DNA from: Macrolepiota albuminosa
Lineage: Eukaryota; Basidiomycota; Agaricomycetes; Agaricales; Agaricaceae
Length of the DNA: 64,000 bases
NCBI GenBank assembly: GCA_027475525.1
Contig: JAMWFC010000102.1
Coordinates: 186,001 to 250,000 of the forward strand
Direction of reading: 5' to 3'
Part shown: one piece after another, positions 10,801 through 21,666 of the stretch
How the letters are laid out: each line of letters begins with the position of its first letter
Position numbering within the stretch: the first letter of the stretch is position 1
Notes under the pieces: model-generated
Told to the model about the DNA's origin: nothing
Databases searched by the model: none
The model's input: only the letters and a program-made list of their open reading frames with translations
Program-made: the position numbers and the translations under genes

Positions 10801-12388
10801 AGAAGACGTCAGCAAACTCGTGATACTCGGGGGGAACAACTTCGGCGAGGAGTTGGTCCTCAGTCTTAGCGTCGGGGCCGGTGTTTTCGGCCCGGAGGTG
10901 TTCCTCAGGTAGCGTCGGGGATACCTGGAGCTGGTAGGCCGGGATGCCGTCCTGGAGAATTCGCGCGAAGGGGGTGCAGCCGATGATTTTGATGTCGATA
11001 CCTGGAGCTGGTAGGCCGGGATGCCGTCCTGGAGAATTCGCGCGAAGGGGGTGCAGCCGATGATTTTGATGTCCGGGGTTCCGGGTGAGCCAGGGGGGTC
11101 GTTGGGTTCGGGGCTAGGCCTGGGGGGTCGGTGGTTCCGGGCGGGGTAATGAGGCCCCTTGTAACGATTTCGAGGGATGTTGGGGGGAAACTTGATGGGT
11201 TCCCTTCGGGAAGTTTCGGGGCGCCCCGGGTCCTCAGAGGCCCGTGGGTAGAGGTGGATGGCGGCGGCGAGGTGGGCCTCCGGGCTAGGGAAGGTCATGG
11301 TGAGGTCTTCCCAGCGGATGTCGGGGTTCACCTCCCGGAGCCAAGGGAGGCCTAGGACGATGGGGGTCGCTTCGGGGAGTCGCGTGACCAGGAAGTCGGC
11401 CGGGAACGTTAGGTCGTTGTCAAGCGTTATGGTGGTGGAGTGTCCCTTCGTGATAAGTCCGGCGGTGGCGTCGTTCCCGTCGAAGAGCCGGAGCCCGAGA
11501 GGTTTGTCGAGCTGGGTGTAGGGGAGGGCGAGGCGGTCGCTGATGAACATTCCGGTGGCTCCGCTATCGACGAGGGCGGGAAGACGTTCGGTGGCGGCGC
11601 CGAGGCGGACATGGATCACGAAGGAGCGGGTGGCCCGGGAGCGGAGGCCGGGGGGCTCCTCCCGGGGACACCGGGGGTCCTCCGGACCCGTTGGAGGGGG
11701 CGGGGGTTCGAAGGGGATTGTTTCTTGGGTTGCGTCTCGGTCGAGGGCGAGCGTGAGGGCTCTCCAGTCGATTCGGGGATTGGTGGCACGCAGCCATGGG
11801 AGTCCGAGGACGAGGGGGGCGGCGGCGTGGAGCCTGGTGACCAGGAGTCGGAGTGTCTGGTGATGGCCGGAGGCGAAGGTCACGGGCATTTGCACGAAGT
11901 GGGTGATGTCGCCGGCGGAGGAGGAGTTTCCGTCGAAGAGTCGGAGATGGATGGGGATGGGGAGCCTTTGGGGGGGCTGGGGGGCAAGGGCCGCCCAGGG
12001 GAGTTTCCGTCGAAGAGTCGGAGATGGATGGGGATGGGGAGCCTTTGGGGGGCTGGGGGGCAAGGGCCGCCCAGGTTTCGTCGATGAAGTTGTCGGTGGC
12101 GCCGCTGTCAACGAGGGTGTTGACGGGCGCCGGGGAGGAGGCGAGGGTGGTGCGGAGGAGGAGGGACTGTGGGGAGTGAGAGGGGAGGTGGGCCAGGAGG
12201 GTGTCCGAGGATTGTTGAGCCGTGGCGCGAAGGTGGGAGACCGGGGCGGAGAAGACGTCGGGGTCCGGACCGCGATTCAGAATGTCTTCTGTTTCTAAAT
12301 CGCTGGGTCGTTTTCCGTAAACTGGAAGTCGCAGTCTTCCCCGTCGATGGTCCAGACGGCCCGACCCATGGTCTGGCGCTTTGGGCAA
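7898..12388 (-). CDS. Gypsy-I b pro-pol polyprotein (PR-PR-RT-RH-IN-chromodomain)
   Basis: Read in the -1 frame relative to gag, with a 94-bp overlap. Domain order: retropepsin-like [10 protein letters not shown] (about 12080-12115), a second [10 protein letters not shown] domain (about 11538-11573), each followed by [10 protein letters not shown] with [23 protein letters not shown] and active site [10 protein letters not shown] (about 10250-10280); RNase H with [12 protein letters not shown]; integrase zinc motif HHDHKLRGH...CEPC and catalytic SMDHIV / DIVSDRG / [12 protein letters not shown]; and a C-terminal chromodomain ([11 protein letters not shown]...YLVRWVGYG...DTWEP). The stretch 7898-10702 is one open frame of 934 codons. 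Two 77-bp duplications (10920-11073 and 11923-12075) break the upstream part; counting each once gives a continuous pro-pol frame like that of copy a. All catalytic residues I can identify are present. Confidence 0.9.
10920..11073. repeat. exact 77-bp tandem duplication in pro-pol
   Basis: 10920-10996 equals 10997-11073. It shifts the frame between the second protease domain and RT; copy a has no duplication here and is in frame. Confidence 0.97.
11923..12075. repeat. 77-bp tandem duplication in first protease domain
   Basis: Period 77 (11924 to 12001). The copy at higher coordinates has six G where the first has seven, a single homopolymer difference. Keeping the seven-G copy joins the DSGAT frame to the downstream frame, matching copy a. 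Confidence 0.93.
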
Positions 12389-14967
12389 CTGCCGATGAAG
12401 TGTCCGGGTTCCCCGCAGAGGAGGCAGGTGCCCTTCCGGCGTCGCTGTTCCTGAACATCGTCGGGGACATCGATCCAGGGGCGGTCGGGGTTCCTGACTC
12501 GGTTTGCTCGAAGAGCTTCCTCTTCGTCGTCTTCGGGGTGTTCGTCGGCTGGGACGTCGGGGTCGTCTGGGTCTCCGGGGAGGGGGTCGGAGGTGTCGTT
12601 GATGTCGGCTGCGTTGAGGGCAGCTGGCGGTCGTGGTGCCGGGGCGCGGGGCGGTCCCGGGGGTCCTCGTCCCGGGGTCGGACGCGTGGTGGGATCTTGC
12701 GGCACCTGGCTAGGGCCTCCGGAGTGATTGGCCTTCCAAGAGGGTCCTCCCGAAGGGGCCCAATGGCCCCGGGAGCCGGAGTACTCGTTGCGATCTTCCC
12801 AGTACCTTTGGTCGATCTGGGTCACCAGTGCCTTGTAGCCGTTGTATGTTGCCTGCTTGGGGGCGAGGCGGAGGACGTCTTTGATTCGCTGAGGGAGCGC
12901 TCGCCGGAGGGCGAACCGGAGGGCGTTGTAGTTCCAGCCCGTCTCATAGGCCTCCTTCTCGAATCGGACGATGAAGGTGGCAAAGCGCTCCTCGGATCTC
13001 ATTCGGAGGTTGAAGAGGTTTTCTTCGGCTTCCGCGACGGTGTCGAAGATGCCGAAGCGGCCGGAGAATTCCTGCACGAAGGCCGCCCACTGAGATAACA
13101 CGGGGTTGTTGGGGTCGAACCGGAGGAGGGCCGTGTAGTGGTCGAAGGCCAATCCCTGCAGGTACGAGGCGGCGAATGCGACGCGGGACCCTTCGAGCTG
13201 AAACGTGACGGGTTTGGCTTGAAACATGTTGAGGCACTGCATCAGGAAGGTTCGCCACCTCCGGGGGTCGCGTCCGTGGAAGGGTTCGGGCTTCTGTATG
13301 TCGAGCTTGCCTTCCCGGGCGAGGGCGTCCCGGGTGTCGTCCTGCGGGTTCGGTGGGCGCGGGGGGGGAGCGGCGTGGTAGTAGTAGTAGTAGTGGTTCC
13401 CTCCCCCCTGCTGAGGTGGGAAGGCGCCGGCGGCGGCGCCCCATCCCCCGGGGGGTCCTCCGTCTGGTGGGCCACCTCCGGGGGGCTGGCCGTGTCCCCC
13501 GGGCGGGGGTCCGGGGGCCCATTGGGGGTTGGGGGGCTCCCGTGGGGGCGGCGGGGGGCCGCCGGGTCCGAGGGGGTGGGCAGCGAGAGGAGGTCGTCCC
13601 GGAGGGGGAGGGGGTGGGTGGGGGCCCTGTCCGGGGTGTTGGGGGGGTTGACCGTAAGGGGGTCGAGGGAGTCCCGGGTCGGGGCCATGCGAGGGTCGGG
13701 GGGGCCCGTAGTCGGGGAAGGCCCGGGGGGGTCCTGGCCCGAAGGGGGGCCGGGGCGGGGCTGGCTGTGGGCGGGTGTCGTCCTGGGGTCCCGGGGGTCC
13801 TTCGCGGCCTCGGGGGGGGCGCAGGTCCAGGTGGGGTGGGCGTTCGCGGTTAAATTCGGGGGCGGTAGCGGGAGGGGGGTTCCCGGGGTTCTGAGGTTCG
13901 TCGATGTACGAGAGGGTGTCGTCCGAGGTGTCGTCGCCCTCAGGTCGGGGTTTACCTCCCGGGGGTAGGGGGTTGCCTTCGGCCGCCTGTGCCCACGTGT
14001 TGAAGGTGCCGGGCACGGAGTAGGCTCGGGGACGGGCGGAGAGTCCGACGGTGTGGGCGGCGGGTTGGTCGAAGAGGCCCCCAGTCGGGTTTAGGGACCG
14101 CAGAGTGGCAGAGGCGGCGTTGAGCTCCTCCTGCCGTCGTTGGTCTCGCGGCGGGGGGTTCCCTCGGGTACCTGAGCGGGGGTCGTCCCTCTGGACGTGG
14201 AACGAGCGGGCCGGATCCAGAGGGTCCTCGAAGCGGCGGGGGTTGGGGCTGGTGTGGATTTCGTCTATCAGGCTCTGGAGTTCGTCCCGGAGCGTCGGGT
14301 CCACTTGCAGCGTTCTTTTGGTGTTGTCGGGGAGGGTCCCTTTCAGGAATTGGTCGTGGAAGCGGAGGAGGCGATTGGCCCATTCTTCCGGCGTGCCCCG
14401 GAGGTCGTGGTTGCCGAGGGTGACCAAGAGGGCGCGCGTGCGTCGGGCGAATTCCTCGGGGGAGGTGCGGAGTGCGCGCAGCACTTCGTCTCGCTGTCGG
14501 AGGTACTCCTCCGTTCGTCGCTCCAGGGGAGAGGTCGGAGGGCGGGCCGGCGGGGCTGCCATGGGGCGTGGCCGATTCTGGGGCGGTTCCGGGGTTTCTG
14601 TATTCGAGGGGGGTGGTTGGGGTTGGGTGGCCTGCGGCCAGGGTGCGAATGGCCCTCTGCTGGCGGGGGGTAGATTGGCTCCCCATGGGGTTTCGGGGAG
14701 TCCCCCGGGTACCATCCTGTAGGTGCCAGAGTTGACGGGAGGGTTGGCGTACATCCGCCAGTCCGGAGGATGCAGAAGCTGGCTGGCCGAGGGGCCGTAG
14801 GCTCCATTCGGGTCGGGGGCCCAGAATCGGGGTGCGGGGTAGATTTCGGGGATCGGGGGTGGGTATACGGGTTGGGGGGTACTGTGGTTGTATTGTTCGG
14901 GTAGTGGGCGACCGTAGGCATCGGTTTGGTAGCCCACGGGGTAGTAGACGGGGGTGTACGTAGACAT
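12295..14967 (-). CDS. gag: Gypsy-I b Gag (890 aa)
   Basis: A single open frame from ATG 14967 to the stop at 12295, conserved at the start with copy a (MSTYTPVYYPVGYQTD against ATYTHTYYPTGYQTD). The first 540 or so residues are Pro/Gly/Arg rich and probably disordered, with a five-Tyr run just before the capsid. A retrotransposon Gag capsid domain follows (PFHGRDPRRWRTFL ... FDHYTALLRFDPNN ... RFGIFDTVAEAEENL ... YETGWNYNALR ... RIKDVLRLAP). A CCHC zinc knuckle [14 protein letters not shown] lies near residue 850, and the protein ends ENDPAI. It would form the virus-like particle shell and package element RNA. The very high CpG content shows little deamination. Confidence 0.93.
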   Translation of the reverse strand: MSTYTPVYYPVGYQTDAYGRPLPEQYNHSTPQPVYPPPIPEIYPAPRFWAPDPNGAYGPSASQLLHPPDWRMYANPPVNSGTYRMVPGGLPETPWGANLPPASRGPFAPWPQATQPQPPPSNTETPEPPQNRPRPMAAPPARPPTSPLERRTEEYLRQRDEVLRALRTSPEEFARRTRALLVTLGNHDLRGTPEEWANRLLRFHDQFLKGTLPDNTKRTLQVDPTLRDELQSLIDEIHTSPNPRRFEDPLDPARSFHVQRDDPRSGTRGNPPPRDQRRQEELNAASATLRSLNPTGGLFDQPAAHTVGLSARPRAYSVPGTFNTWAQAAEGNPLPPGGKPRPEGDDTSDDTLSYIDEPQNPGNPPPATAPEFNRERPPHLDLRPPRGREGPPGPQDDTRPQPAPPRPPFGPGPPRAFPDYGPPRPSHGPDPGLPRPPYGQPPQHPGQGPHPPPPPPGRPPLAAHPLGPGGPPPPPREPPNPQWAPGPPPGGHGQPPGGGPPDGGPPGGWGAAAGAFPPQQGGGNHYYYYYHAAPPPRPPNPQDDTRDALAREGKLDIQKPEPFHGRDPRRWRTFLMQCLNMFQAKPVTFQLEGSRVAFAASYLQGLAFDHYTALLRFDPNNPVLSQWAAFVQEFSGRFGIFDTVAEAEENLFNLRMRSEERFATFIVRFEKEAYETGWNYNALRFALRRALPQRIKDVLRLAPKQATYNGYKALVTQIDQRYWEDRNEYSGSRGHWAPSGGPSWKANHSGGPSQVPQDPTTRPTPGRGPPGPPRAPAPRPPAALNAADINDTSDPLPGDPDDPDVPADEHPEDDEEEALRANRVRNPDRPWIDVPDDVQEQRRRKGTCLLCGEPGHFIGSCPKRQTMGRAVWTIDGEDCDFQFTENDPAI

Positions 14968-15121
14968 CGAGAACGGGGTAAGGGGGAGTCTTGATATTAT
15001 GTCAGGTTCCGCTGACGACGGGGGCCTCCGGGGGCAAGCGGGTCCGAGAACGGGGTAAGGGGGAGTCTTGATATTATGTCAGGTTCCGCTGACGACGGGG
15101 GCCTCCGGGGGCAAGCGGGTC
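14968..15121. repeat. 77-bp tandem duplication across PBS/LTR boundary
   Basis: 14968-15044 is repeated at 15045-15121 (one-base chance extension), so the PBS complement occurs at 14987-14998 and again at 15064-15075, and a 45-bp stub of LTR start lies at 15000-15044. Confidence 0.95.
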
Positions 15122-15933
15122 CTTACGAGGCGGACTCGAAGTCTACGGAGAGTCTCCGGGTGAGTTCCGGAGTTTCTTGGGTGGGGCGCGGGGTGGCTAC
15201 GGAGCGCCGGAGTTCGTAGGAGAAGGTAGGGCAGGATCCCGGGCTAAGTCCGGAATACGAGGCGGGGTGGGCGGAGCCTTGTTAGGGCAGAGGGTGATCG
15301 AGACTGAGACCGGGAGACTGAGACGGGAACCGGGAGACTAAGTTAGAATTGAAGTGAGACTTTTAAAGGGCCGGGAGACTTGAGAGAGTAAGACAGATAG
15401 ATTGAGACAAGTATCAAATGGACAAGAGAGTATAGAGACGAGTTTATAGCAATATCAAGACTACCGTAACGTACTACGAGCTGCGGGTTAAGTACCAGGT
15501 GCCGGCTGAGCTCCGGCCCCCTGGGTAAGGTCCGTACCCCTCCCATGTGGTGCATCCCGTGCGGCGTATTGTCCCGGTGTCAGTCCTCTGCGGTCGGGTA
15601 GTCCCGGGGGGCGCAGATGGGTTGCGGTGTATTGCCCGGGTTCGGGAGTGGCGCCGGGAGGGCGGCGTCAAGTGGGGGGCGGCCTCCGGCATGATCGATC
15701 GGGGCTTGGGGCGGCGTCCGGGGCACGTGGCGCGTTGGCGGGGCTTCGGGCCTGGTCGGCCTCCGGCATGATCGATCGGGGCTTGGGGCGGCGTCCGGGG
15801 CACGTGGCGCGTTGGCGGGGCTTCGGGCCTTATCCGGGGTCGAGCATCGGGTTGGGCCGGGTCGGCCCTGGTCGGGGTGGTCTCGGGTTTAGTCGGTCTT
15901 GTCCCGATGTGTTCCGGGGGCGCGCTGGGGGGG
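15077..15933 (-). repeat. Gypsy-I b 5' LTR, truncated
   Basis: Matches 4575-5432 and then stops inside a run of seven G, lacking the last 72 bp including the terminal TGACA, where LINE sequence resumes. It carries the period-77 duplication (about 15680-15833) and the transcript-start complement at 15451-15462. The missing terminus is unlike a finished integrase product. Confidence 0.9.
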
Positions 15934-16010
15934 ATTTGGTCTCTCTTTAGGAGGTAGAGCTCAGTGTTGTTCCTTTGGGACCATGTCTTGAGCCCACATA
16001 GGAAGCTCAT
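15934..16010. repeat. 77-bp block repeated from 4498-4574 (right copy)
   Basis: Identical to 4498-4574 over 77 bp, differing immediately outside on both sides. It restores the LINE frame across Gypsy-I copy b. Confidence 0.95.
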
Positions 16011-18140
16011 GAGATCACATGTTTGAACCCCTGGCTGTATTGCTACCTGTGTCTTCAGGATGATGCCTAGCCTGGCAGCATAAAGCAACAGTCTGAAATT
16101 CAACCAAGTCATGGGCGAGTTAGCAAGAAAATTGGAAATCATGAGACTCCTCCAGTTAGATAAGTCAGTGCGGACTCCACGTTTGTGGAAGTAAATCAGA
16201 TGCGTGTCTTTTATGTTACCAGAGAATCATGCATGCATGATCAAGTAGTTATGTAAATCTAATACCAACTGTAAGGTGCAATCCAATAAGTTCTTAATGC
16301 ACCATTTCTCTCATCCATCAGGGCCAGGGGATGGACGGAGATTCCCTCTACGTAATATTGCATGGAAATCCGCCAGCATTGCTGTTACTGGCCATGTGAA
16401 CGGATCCTCCAGTATCCTGTCTTTTACCATGCATACTGATGGAGTGGTTAACCAGGGTTTGGATTTGTCAGGAGGCAGTGATTATTTGTAAAGGTTGAGA
16501 AAATATTCTCAGGTCAGTCCCACAACCATTGATGGGTCTGATTCCACCGTGCCAGGATATTGGGTTGAATTGAGCGCTGTGGGCAATGAGACAAACAATC
16601 CCTGGCCTCTGATCAGTTTCTTCAATGACCCTCCCATAAGGACACTGTGAATTTGGCCCTAATCATATCTCCAGGCATGACTGATGATTTTGGCCTTGCG
16701 AGCCATATACAATTCATGATGAGTTTGTCACCTAATGCTCACCAGGAACTCTGTGAGGGAATCCGTGGGCTTCTGTGGCATGAGCTCAAACTCAAGGCCT
16801 AAGGAGTGAAACAGTCGATAAGAACCATGAGAATATGGCTGGACATCACCTCTGGACAATGAGATAGCCCCTCCAATGTGATGCAGTCTCGAGACAAGCC
16901 TCTGTATGCAAGGCAACAAAATCTTCTTAACTGCATGACTGTAAGGTTTTCCCTGTCCGAAGGTGCTTACTGCAGCCTCTTCAAAGATAATTGTTAGCTT
17001 ATTATACCAGTTGATATACGTTTCATCATCCACAACTTCGCCCTCAAGGAGTTGATGATCAGCCCCGATGAGCTGGTCCACTGCATCAGTAAATAACTTG
17101 AATCTATATTTGTCAGAATTAGATGGGTATTTGATGTGAGGTGGAGGGGCTGGCCCAAAAGGAACGTAGGGGGTATTGGTCTGACTCTGAGACCTCTTTA
17201 GCCTGGCCTTAAAGATTACCTCCACAATTATCATTCGATGATCTGTGCCAGGAATCCATGCAGGGCTTGTCCGGATGTCCGAATCTGCAAGAGTATGGCT
17301 TGAGACCACAACTCTGTCAATAATGTTGCCACCCTTGTTGGAGCGCCATCCCCCAGATGTCCAGTCAACGAAATGGCTGCAGTCTGGGTTTATTTGCCAT
17401 AGGTCCACGCCCTTGGTATCAGATAAAAATTTAGTGAAGCAACGTCTCGCATGAGAGTTGTCTGAGGCACGTTCAAATGCACAGACCGTAGCGTTGAGAT
17501 CACTGAAAAGAGACCATGAGGACGGAGACTGACAAACAACATCCTTCAGATGTGGCCAGAAGTTCCACGACAGGTCATTGACGTCAGGGTTACACAGTGC
17601 ATAAACTGCAAATATGCGGTGAGGAAGGGATATCCCCGCAGAGGGTATGACCACATCGACAGCCACCACCCGACCTCTGAAAGACTCCTGTGTTAAGGAA
17701 ACCTTTGAAATGACCTGCATGTCCCTGTGTATGCCAAGAATAATTCCCCATTTTCCACGCTGAGATGAGGCACACTGAACACCCTTCTCCTTGAACAGCT
17801 CATATTTGCTCTTGTCAACAGGTAAGTTGGGGGAGACAACCGCGGTGGTTTTAGTCTTGGAGAGGGCGAAGAATTTAGGCAGGATGCCAGCAATGAGTGG
17901 ACCAATACATGCCAGTTTGGTCAGGCTCACCAGACCATTGGCATTCAGAGCACATATGTCGAAACATGACTGGAGGGTGGCTGGCCGAGCATGGGCACCC
18001 GTCACCAAGAAGGAGAGAGCAAAAATTATGAATATAAGTTGAGCCACAAACAATGATGCAAACAGAGATAACAACCCAAATGGGCGTGAATCATCCTGTA
18101 AAGGCAGGCTCACACTAATCTCATCCTCGGAATGTTTCAT
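16011..18140 (-). pseudogene. LINE ORF2, 5' half (APE endonuclease and RT fingers)
   Basis: 16728-18140 is a 470-codon frame whose residues 63-310 form an apurinic-like endonuclease: CALNANGL (63-70), WGIILGIHRD (131-140), FAVYALCNP (178-186), SDLN (213-216) at the GDFN site, DWTSGGW...IDRV (259-277) and GTDHRM (298-303). The G-to-S and F-to-L changes at GDFN are notable. The first 50 residues contain a hydrophobic segment. From 16727 down to 16011 the RT N-terminal part continues (RRGNLRPSPGPDG, then EKWCIKNLLD, SNFLANSPMTWLNF), with TGA stops at 16311-16313 and shortly after HNYLIMHA. The frame then runs into 4574 across the 77-bp block. Dead LINE. Confidence 0.82.
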
Positions 18141-18467
18141 ACTATGTCAATTAATGAGCTCATCCTTGAGATGATTCTTTTCATGGTGGTTCTCAGATTC
18201 ATCCTTGGGATGACTTATTACATTCAACATAGGTTTCGATTGCATTCCAAGAAAGGTATTAAAAGGTGGGGGGAGAGTACAAGAAGAAGTAAACAAGCAT
18301 CAATGTGCAAATGCAGGAAATGACAGAGCTTTATAGACAGGCCAACGCGCAACACTACGACCCCACTCTGTCTTTTGCTGAAATGCAGGCCCTGCACCTC
18401 TGAGAACCCTTGAGGCTGTGACAACGGTGCTTTTAACAAGAGAATTAAAGTGAGAGATCCTAGCAGG

Positions 18468-20159
18468 TCAGGTGTGTATGTCAACAGTTTGGAGAGAGTC
18501 CAAGACAGAATGACTGGAATATACCAACTCAGGATTGGTCACATTCCCAGAGTCTGACTGGTCTGCCATCATCAAGTTGTCCCGGATCTCCTCCGAGCTG
18601 AGAGTCTTCCTTTTCTTGGGCCTTGGGGTGGGAGTGTGGGGCATCCCTGCTGGAGTGGATGGCCTGGTCACAGTAGCCATGCAGGTGGGGGTCTGTATAA
18701 TGGCATTGACGGACATAGAACCTAACCTGGTCACCCCAACTAGCCTATTTGTGTTGTCAGATAATTCTACCCTTTTTTGAGCAATGTCACCAGTGAGTTG
18801 CTCCAGTGCCGCTTCCAACTCGGCCTTTCTGGCTGCATCCATAGCTAGAAGGGCAGCCACACACAACGTTCCAACCTGAGACTCCATTTTGGCCAGTTGC
18901 ACACAAATTTGGATTTCCTGTCCCTGAATCAGGAAGGCCTGTTGCATGGTTCCAATTCTTCTGTCAAGGTTGGTCATAAACTCAATTATTCTAGTCTGAT
19001 TATTCATCATGTCAGCCTGTTGACTTTGAACTGAACGCATTTCACTGCGCAGTTCCCTGACTTTCCTCTCCAGGGACTTCACCATGCTGCTGATCAAACT
19101 TGCATCCTTAGAGACCTGATCCCCCAGCGATGTCTTGTTCAGCGGATTGTTGTTGTAATTCCACAGGAGCCTTGGTATTGTGATGTTTTTGGAGGGGAAG
19201 CGCTTCCTGAATGATTTCTCACTCTTTAATATGGCCAGCATGGAGGCCCACATTGCCATCGAAAATATGTAGAGGTCAGTATTGAGGTTAGTGGAATACT
19301 ACCGACAAATGAGGCCTTTGCCGTTTTACTAGCCCACTGTTCAACATAAGTTCTCAGCTTGTCAAAGTCTCTTGCACCAGCCACAACCAGCTCAAATGGC
19401 CTTTCCACGGAGATTTCCTTGAGCAGCTCAATGCGGGCCACATGTTTTGAAACCTTTGGGGAAACATCAATGGAACCTAGCTTCATGAATCGGTCTGCGT
19501 CTGCTGAGAGCAGGAACGAGATCTGGGGGCCTCCAAATGACACAAAGAGGGCGGCGACATTGAAGCCCATTCTTTCAATGTGTACCCGCAAGATGGATAA
19601 GTGCTCTGCCAGGATCTCACTTCAATCAGTAATGCCAGGATATAATCCTAGTAGCCGACAGGATAAATATTTGTCGCCTCTGCCCTTTTGGCCAGCACTC
19701 CATCTGACTTCCCACTCCAGTTTGGCTTCAGCAATTGCTGTCGAGATGATTTCCAGAATGTCCATACAAGGTTCTGTGCCAGCTTCACCAGCATTAGGCT
19801 TCAGTTTGACATAACATGCAGAAGACACATTAGAAGCCCTGTCGCTAAACAGAGATACAACGATGGTGAAGCTTCTGGAAGAACTCAAATCGGGGGTCAT
19901 TGCCAAGGGATGTGAGAAGACTTTTGACCAGACTGGAGGGGGTTTTGGTTGGGTCTGAAGAAACACACCTGCGGACAACTAGTTGGTGACCCTTTGGCAA
20001 GTGGGTGAGGGTGAGGGCTGCCTCATCATCCAACTCCAAATCTGATTCTGGCATGGATGCATGGACACCCGATCTCGGAGTACGCAGGGTGAAGGGAGGT
20101 ATAGTCGACCGGTGGACCAGGGTACCTGAATTATCCACAAGGGGATTGTTAGCTGACAT
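18468..20159 (-). pseudogene. LINE ORF1-like region, frame-broken
   Basis: Several overlapping minus frames follow each other: 20159-19845 (starts MSANNPLVDNSG, acidic), 19978-19622, 19591-19226 (GAARDFDKLRTYVEQWA-like words, mixed alpha/beta) and 19259-18468 (264 codons with a long coiled coil, LERKVRELRSEMRSVQSQQ, then a Thr/Pro linker and a PRPKKRKT nuclear-localisation-like motif). This order, upstream of the endonuclease ORF, fits the nucleic-acid-binding ORF1 of LINEs, with the coiled coil for multimerisation. No CCHC knuckle was seen. The frame changes indicate decay. The LINE 5' end lies near 20160-20200. Confidence 0.6.
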
Positions 20160-20629
20160 GGTTACTTCAGGGATAGATATCTAAGTATAGCACAAGAACA
20201 ATGGATCAAGACGAAAGGGGAAAAAGGAACAGCTGATCAACAAGATATCAATGGGACAAAACTAATAGGGCAATGCGCTAAGGGTACAGTTGTGGACAGC
20301 AAAACACAACCAACTTTTTTGACCCAATTAGGTAGCCTCCTACAATCAGTTGCGGCCCCAGAAAATAGTCAGAATACACTCCTTTAGACATTTTCCTTCA
20401 ATTTCTACGAGCACTTTTTTGTATTTTTTAAATTTTATAAATTTTAACTCAAAAATTTGGCCAACTCGCTAAAAAAATTGAGAAAAATATATAAAATATG
20501 CCAATCGACAGCGTTTGTTGCGTGGACTATGAATCTAATAAAAAATTTTTGATTATAAGTCTGAAATCAAACTTAAAAATATATCAAAAATCAACAAAAA
20601 AACAGATCCTCCTCCACTTCAGCTGCAAA

Positions 20630-20868
20630 ATGGCACCAAGACATCCTGCAAAATACCGTCGCAACACCACTGGGCTTCATAACAATTTAGCTAACCCAAA
20701 TTCTGTCCCAAAGCACAACAAAGTTAGCTGTGCCACCGAAACATCTGTTGATCAGGCTGCATCAGAATGGTACCCACTCAACTCAGATGAGAAGAACGGA
20801 GCAGATTCATATAGGAGGAAGACAACATTGTGATTGGAAGTGATGATGCATGCTGAGATGACAAAGAT
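20630..20868 (+). pseudogene. transposon ORF fragment, N-terminal
   Basis: Reads MAPRHPAKYRRNTTGLHNN, a start resembling ORFs of agaricomycete DDE elements as I recall them, with a TGA at 20831-20833 and further sequence (MMHAEMTKIL) running into the Gypsy-I insertion at 20874. It continues after the element at 32819. Confidence 0.55.
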
Positions 20869-20873
20869 CTTGG

Positions 20874-21665
20874 TGTCACGACCCCCTCCGGATCCACCCC
20901 GAGACACCCCCGGAACCCCACCCGCTAACCCTCCCCCCGACCCTGCAGAACGCGCCCCGCCATCACTACTACCGGCACCGCCATCACACACATCAACGGC
21001 CGCCATCACCCGTCAACGATCACCATCAGCCAGCCCCCCAGGACCCTTGCATCATGGACCCCGGGACCAACCGCCATCAACGATTGGGTCTCGCGGCGCG
21101 GCCATCACGCATCACGCACCACGCATCACAACTCCCTCCACACCAATTGATCGCGCGTCCCCACGTGCGCGATCCCGGTATACAGTCCCTGCCCGCTACT
21201 CAATGGCCCCCGGAACTCATCCTAGACACCCCGGAACCCCGAGACACGTTCCCGTAGTACTTATAGCATAGCTCCCCACTGTATTCGCCAGTCTTGATAT
21301 TGCATACACTGTTACTTTGGATATTGCGTGCCCTCTGTTTGACTGGTACGCCTCGTTTAGTACGCTTTGACTGGCACGCCTTAGTATTCGCATGCTATAA
21401 GTTTGGTACGCACTTCGCGACTCTTAAGTTACTAACTTGGTCTCGTCTTAGAACCTCCAGTTCACGACTCGACCCCCTCTAACCCCAGTTACCTCCAACC
21501 CAAAACCTCCGGACTCTAGTCCCCTATCCCGGGATTACTCCTGTCCTCGTCTTGAACCCCGGAGTCCTAGCCCCGGAGTTCCAGACACCCGAGTATTCGT
21601 AGGTCAAGTCCGCATCGTAAGGGCGTTGCTTTCCCGGAAGGCCTCCGACTCAGCGGAACCTGACA
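20874..21665 (+). repeat. Gypsy-I a 5' LTR
   Basis: TGTCA...TGACA ends. A TATA-like ACTTATAGCATA lies at about 21260-21271, and the predicted transcript start AGTCTTGATATT is at 21290-21301, about 25-30 bp downstream. Confidence 0.92.
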
Positions 21666-21666
21666 T

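Larger units (their letters stand above)
4575..15933 (-). mobile_element. Gypsy-I copy b, Ty3/Gypsy chromovirus
   Basis: An 11.4-kb GC-rich LTR retrotransposon read on the minus strand: 5' LTR (15077-15933, truncated), PBS, gag (14967-12295), pro-pol in -1 overlap (12388-7898), an antisense gene (5732-7656, plus), PPT and 3' LTR (4575-5504). Same family as copy a at 20874. The LTRs are essentially identical apart from one G-run indel and the truncation, which suggests a very young element or a collapsed LTR contig placed twice. No ordinary 4-6 bp target duplication is seen; instead 77 bp of the LINE flank both ends. Five further period-77 duplications lie inside it, with one of them present in both LTRs. 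Its coding potential looks intact if each is counted once. Confidence 0.9.

Noticed and set aside
4498..16010. A 77-bp target-site duplication made by Gypsy-I b
   Set aside because: Integrases of this class make 4-6 bp duplications, and 77 is the length of the duplications found elsewhere in the Gypsy-I copies; an assembly cause is more likely.
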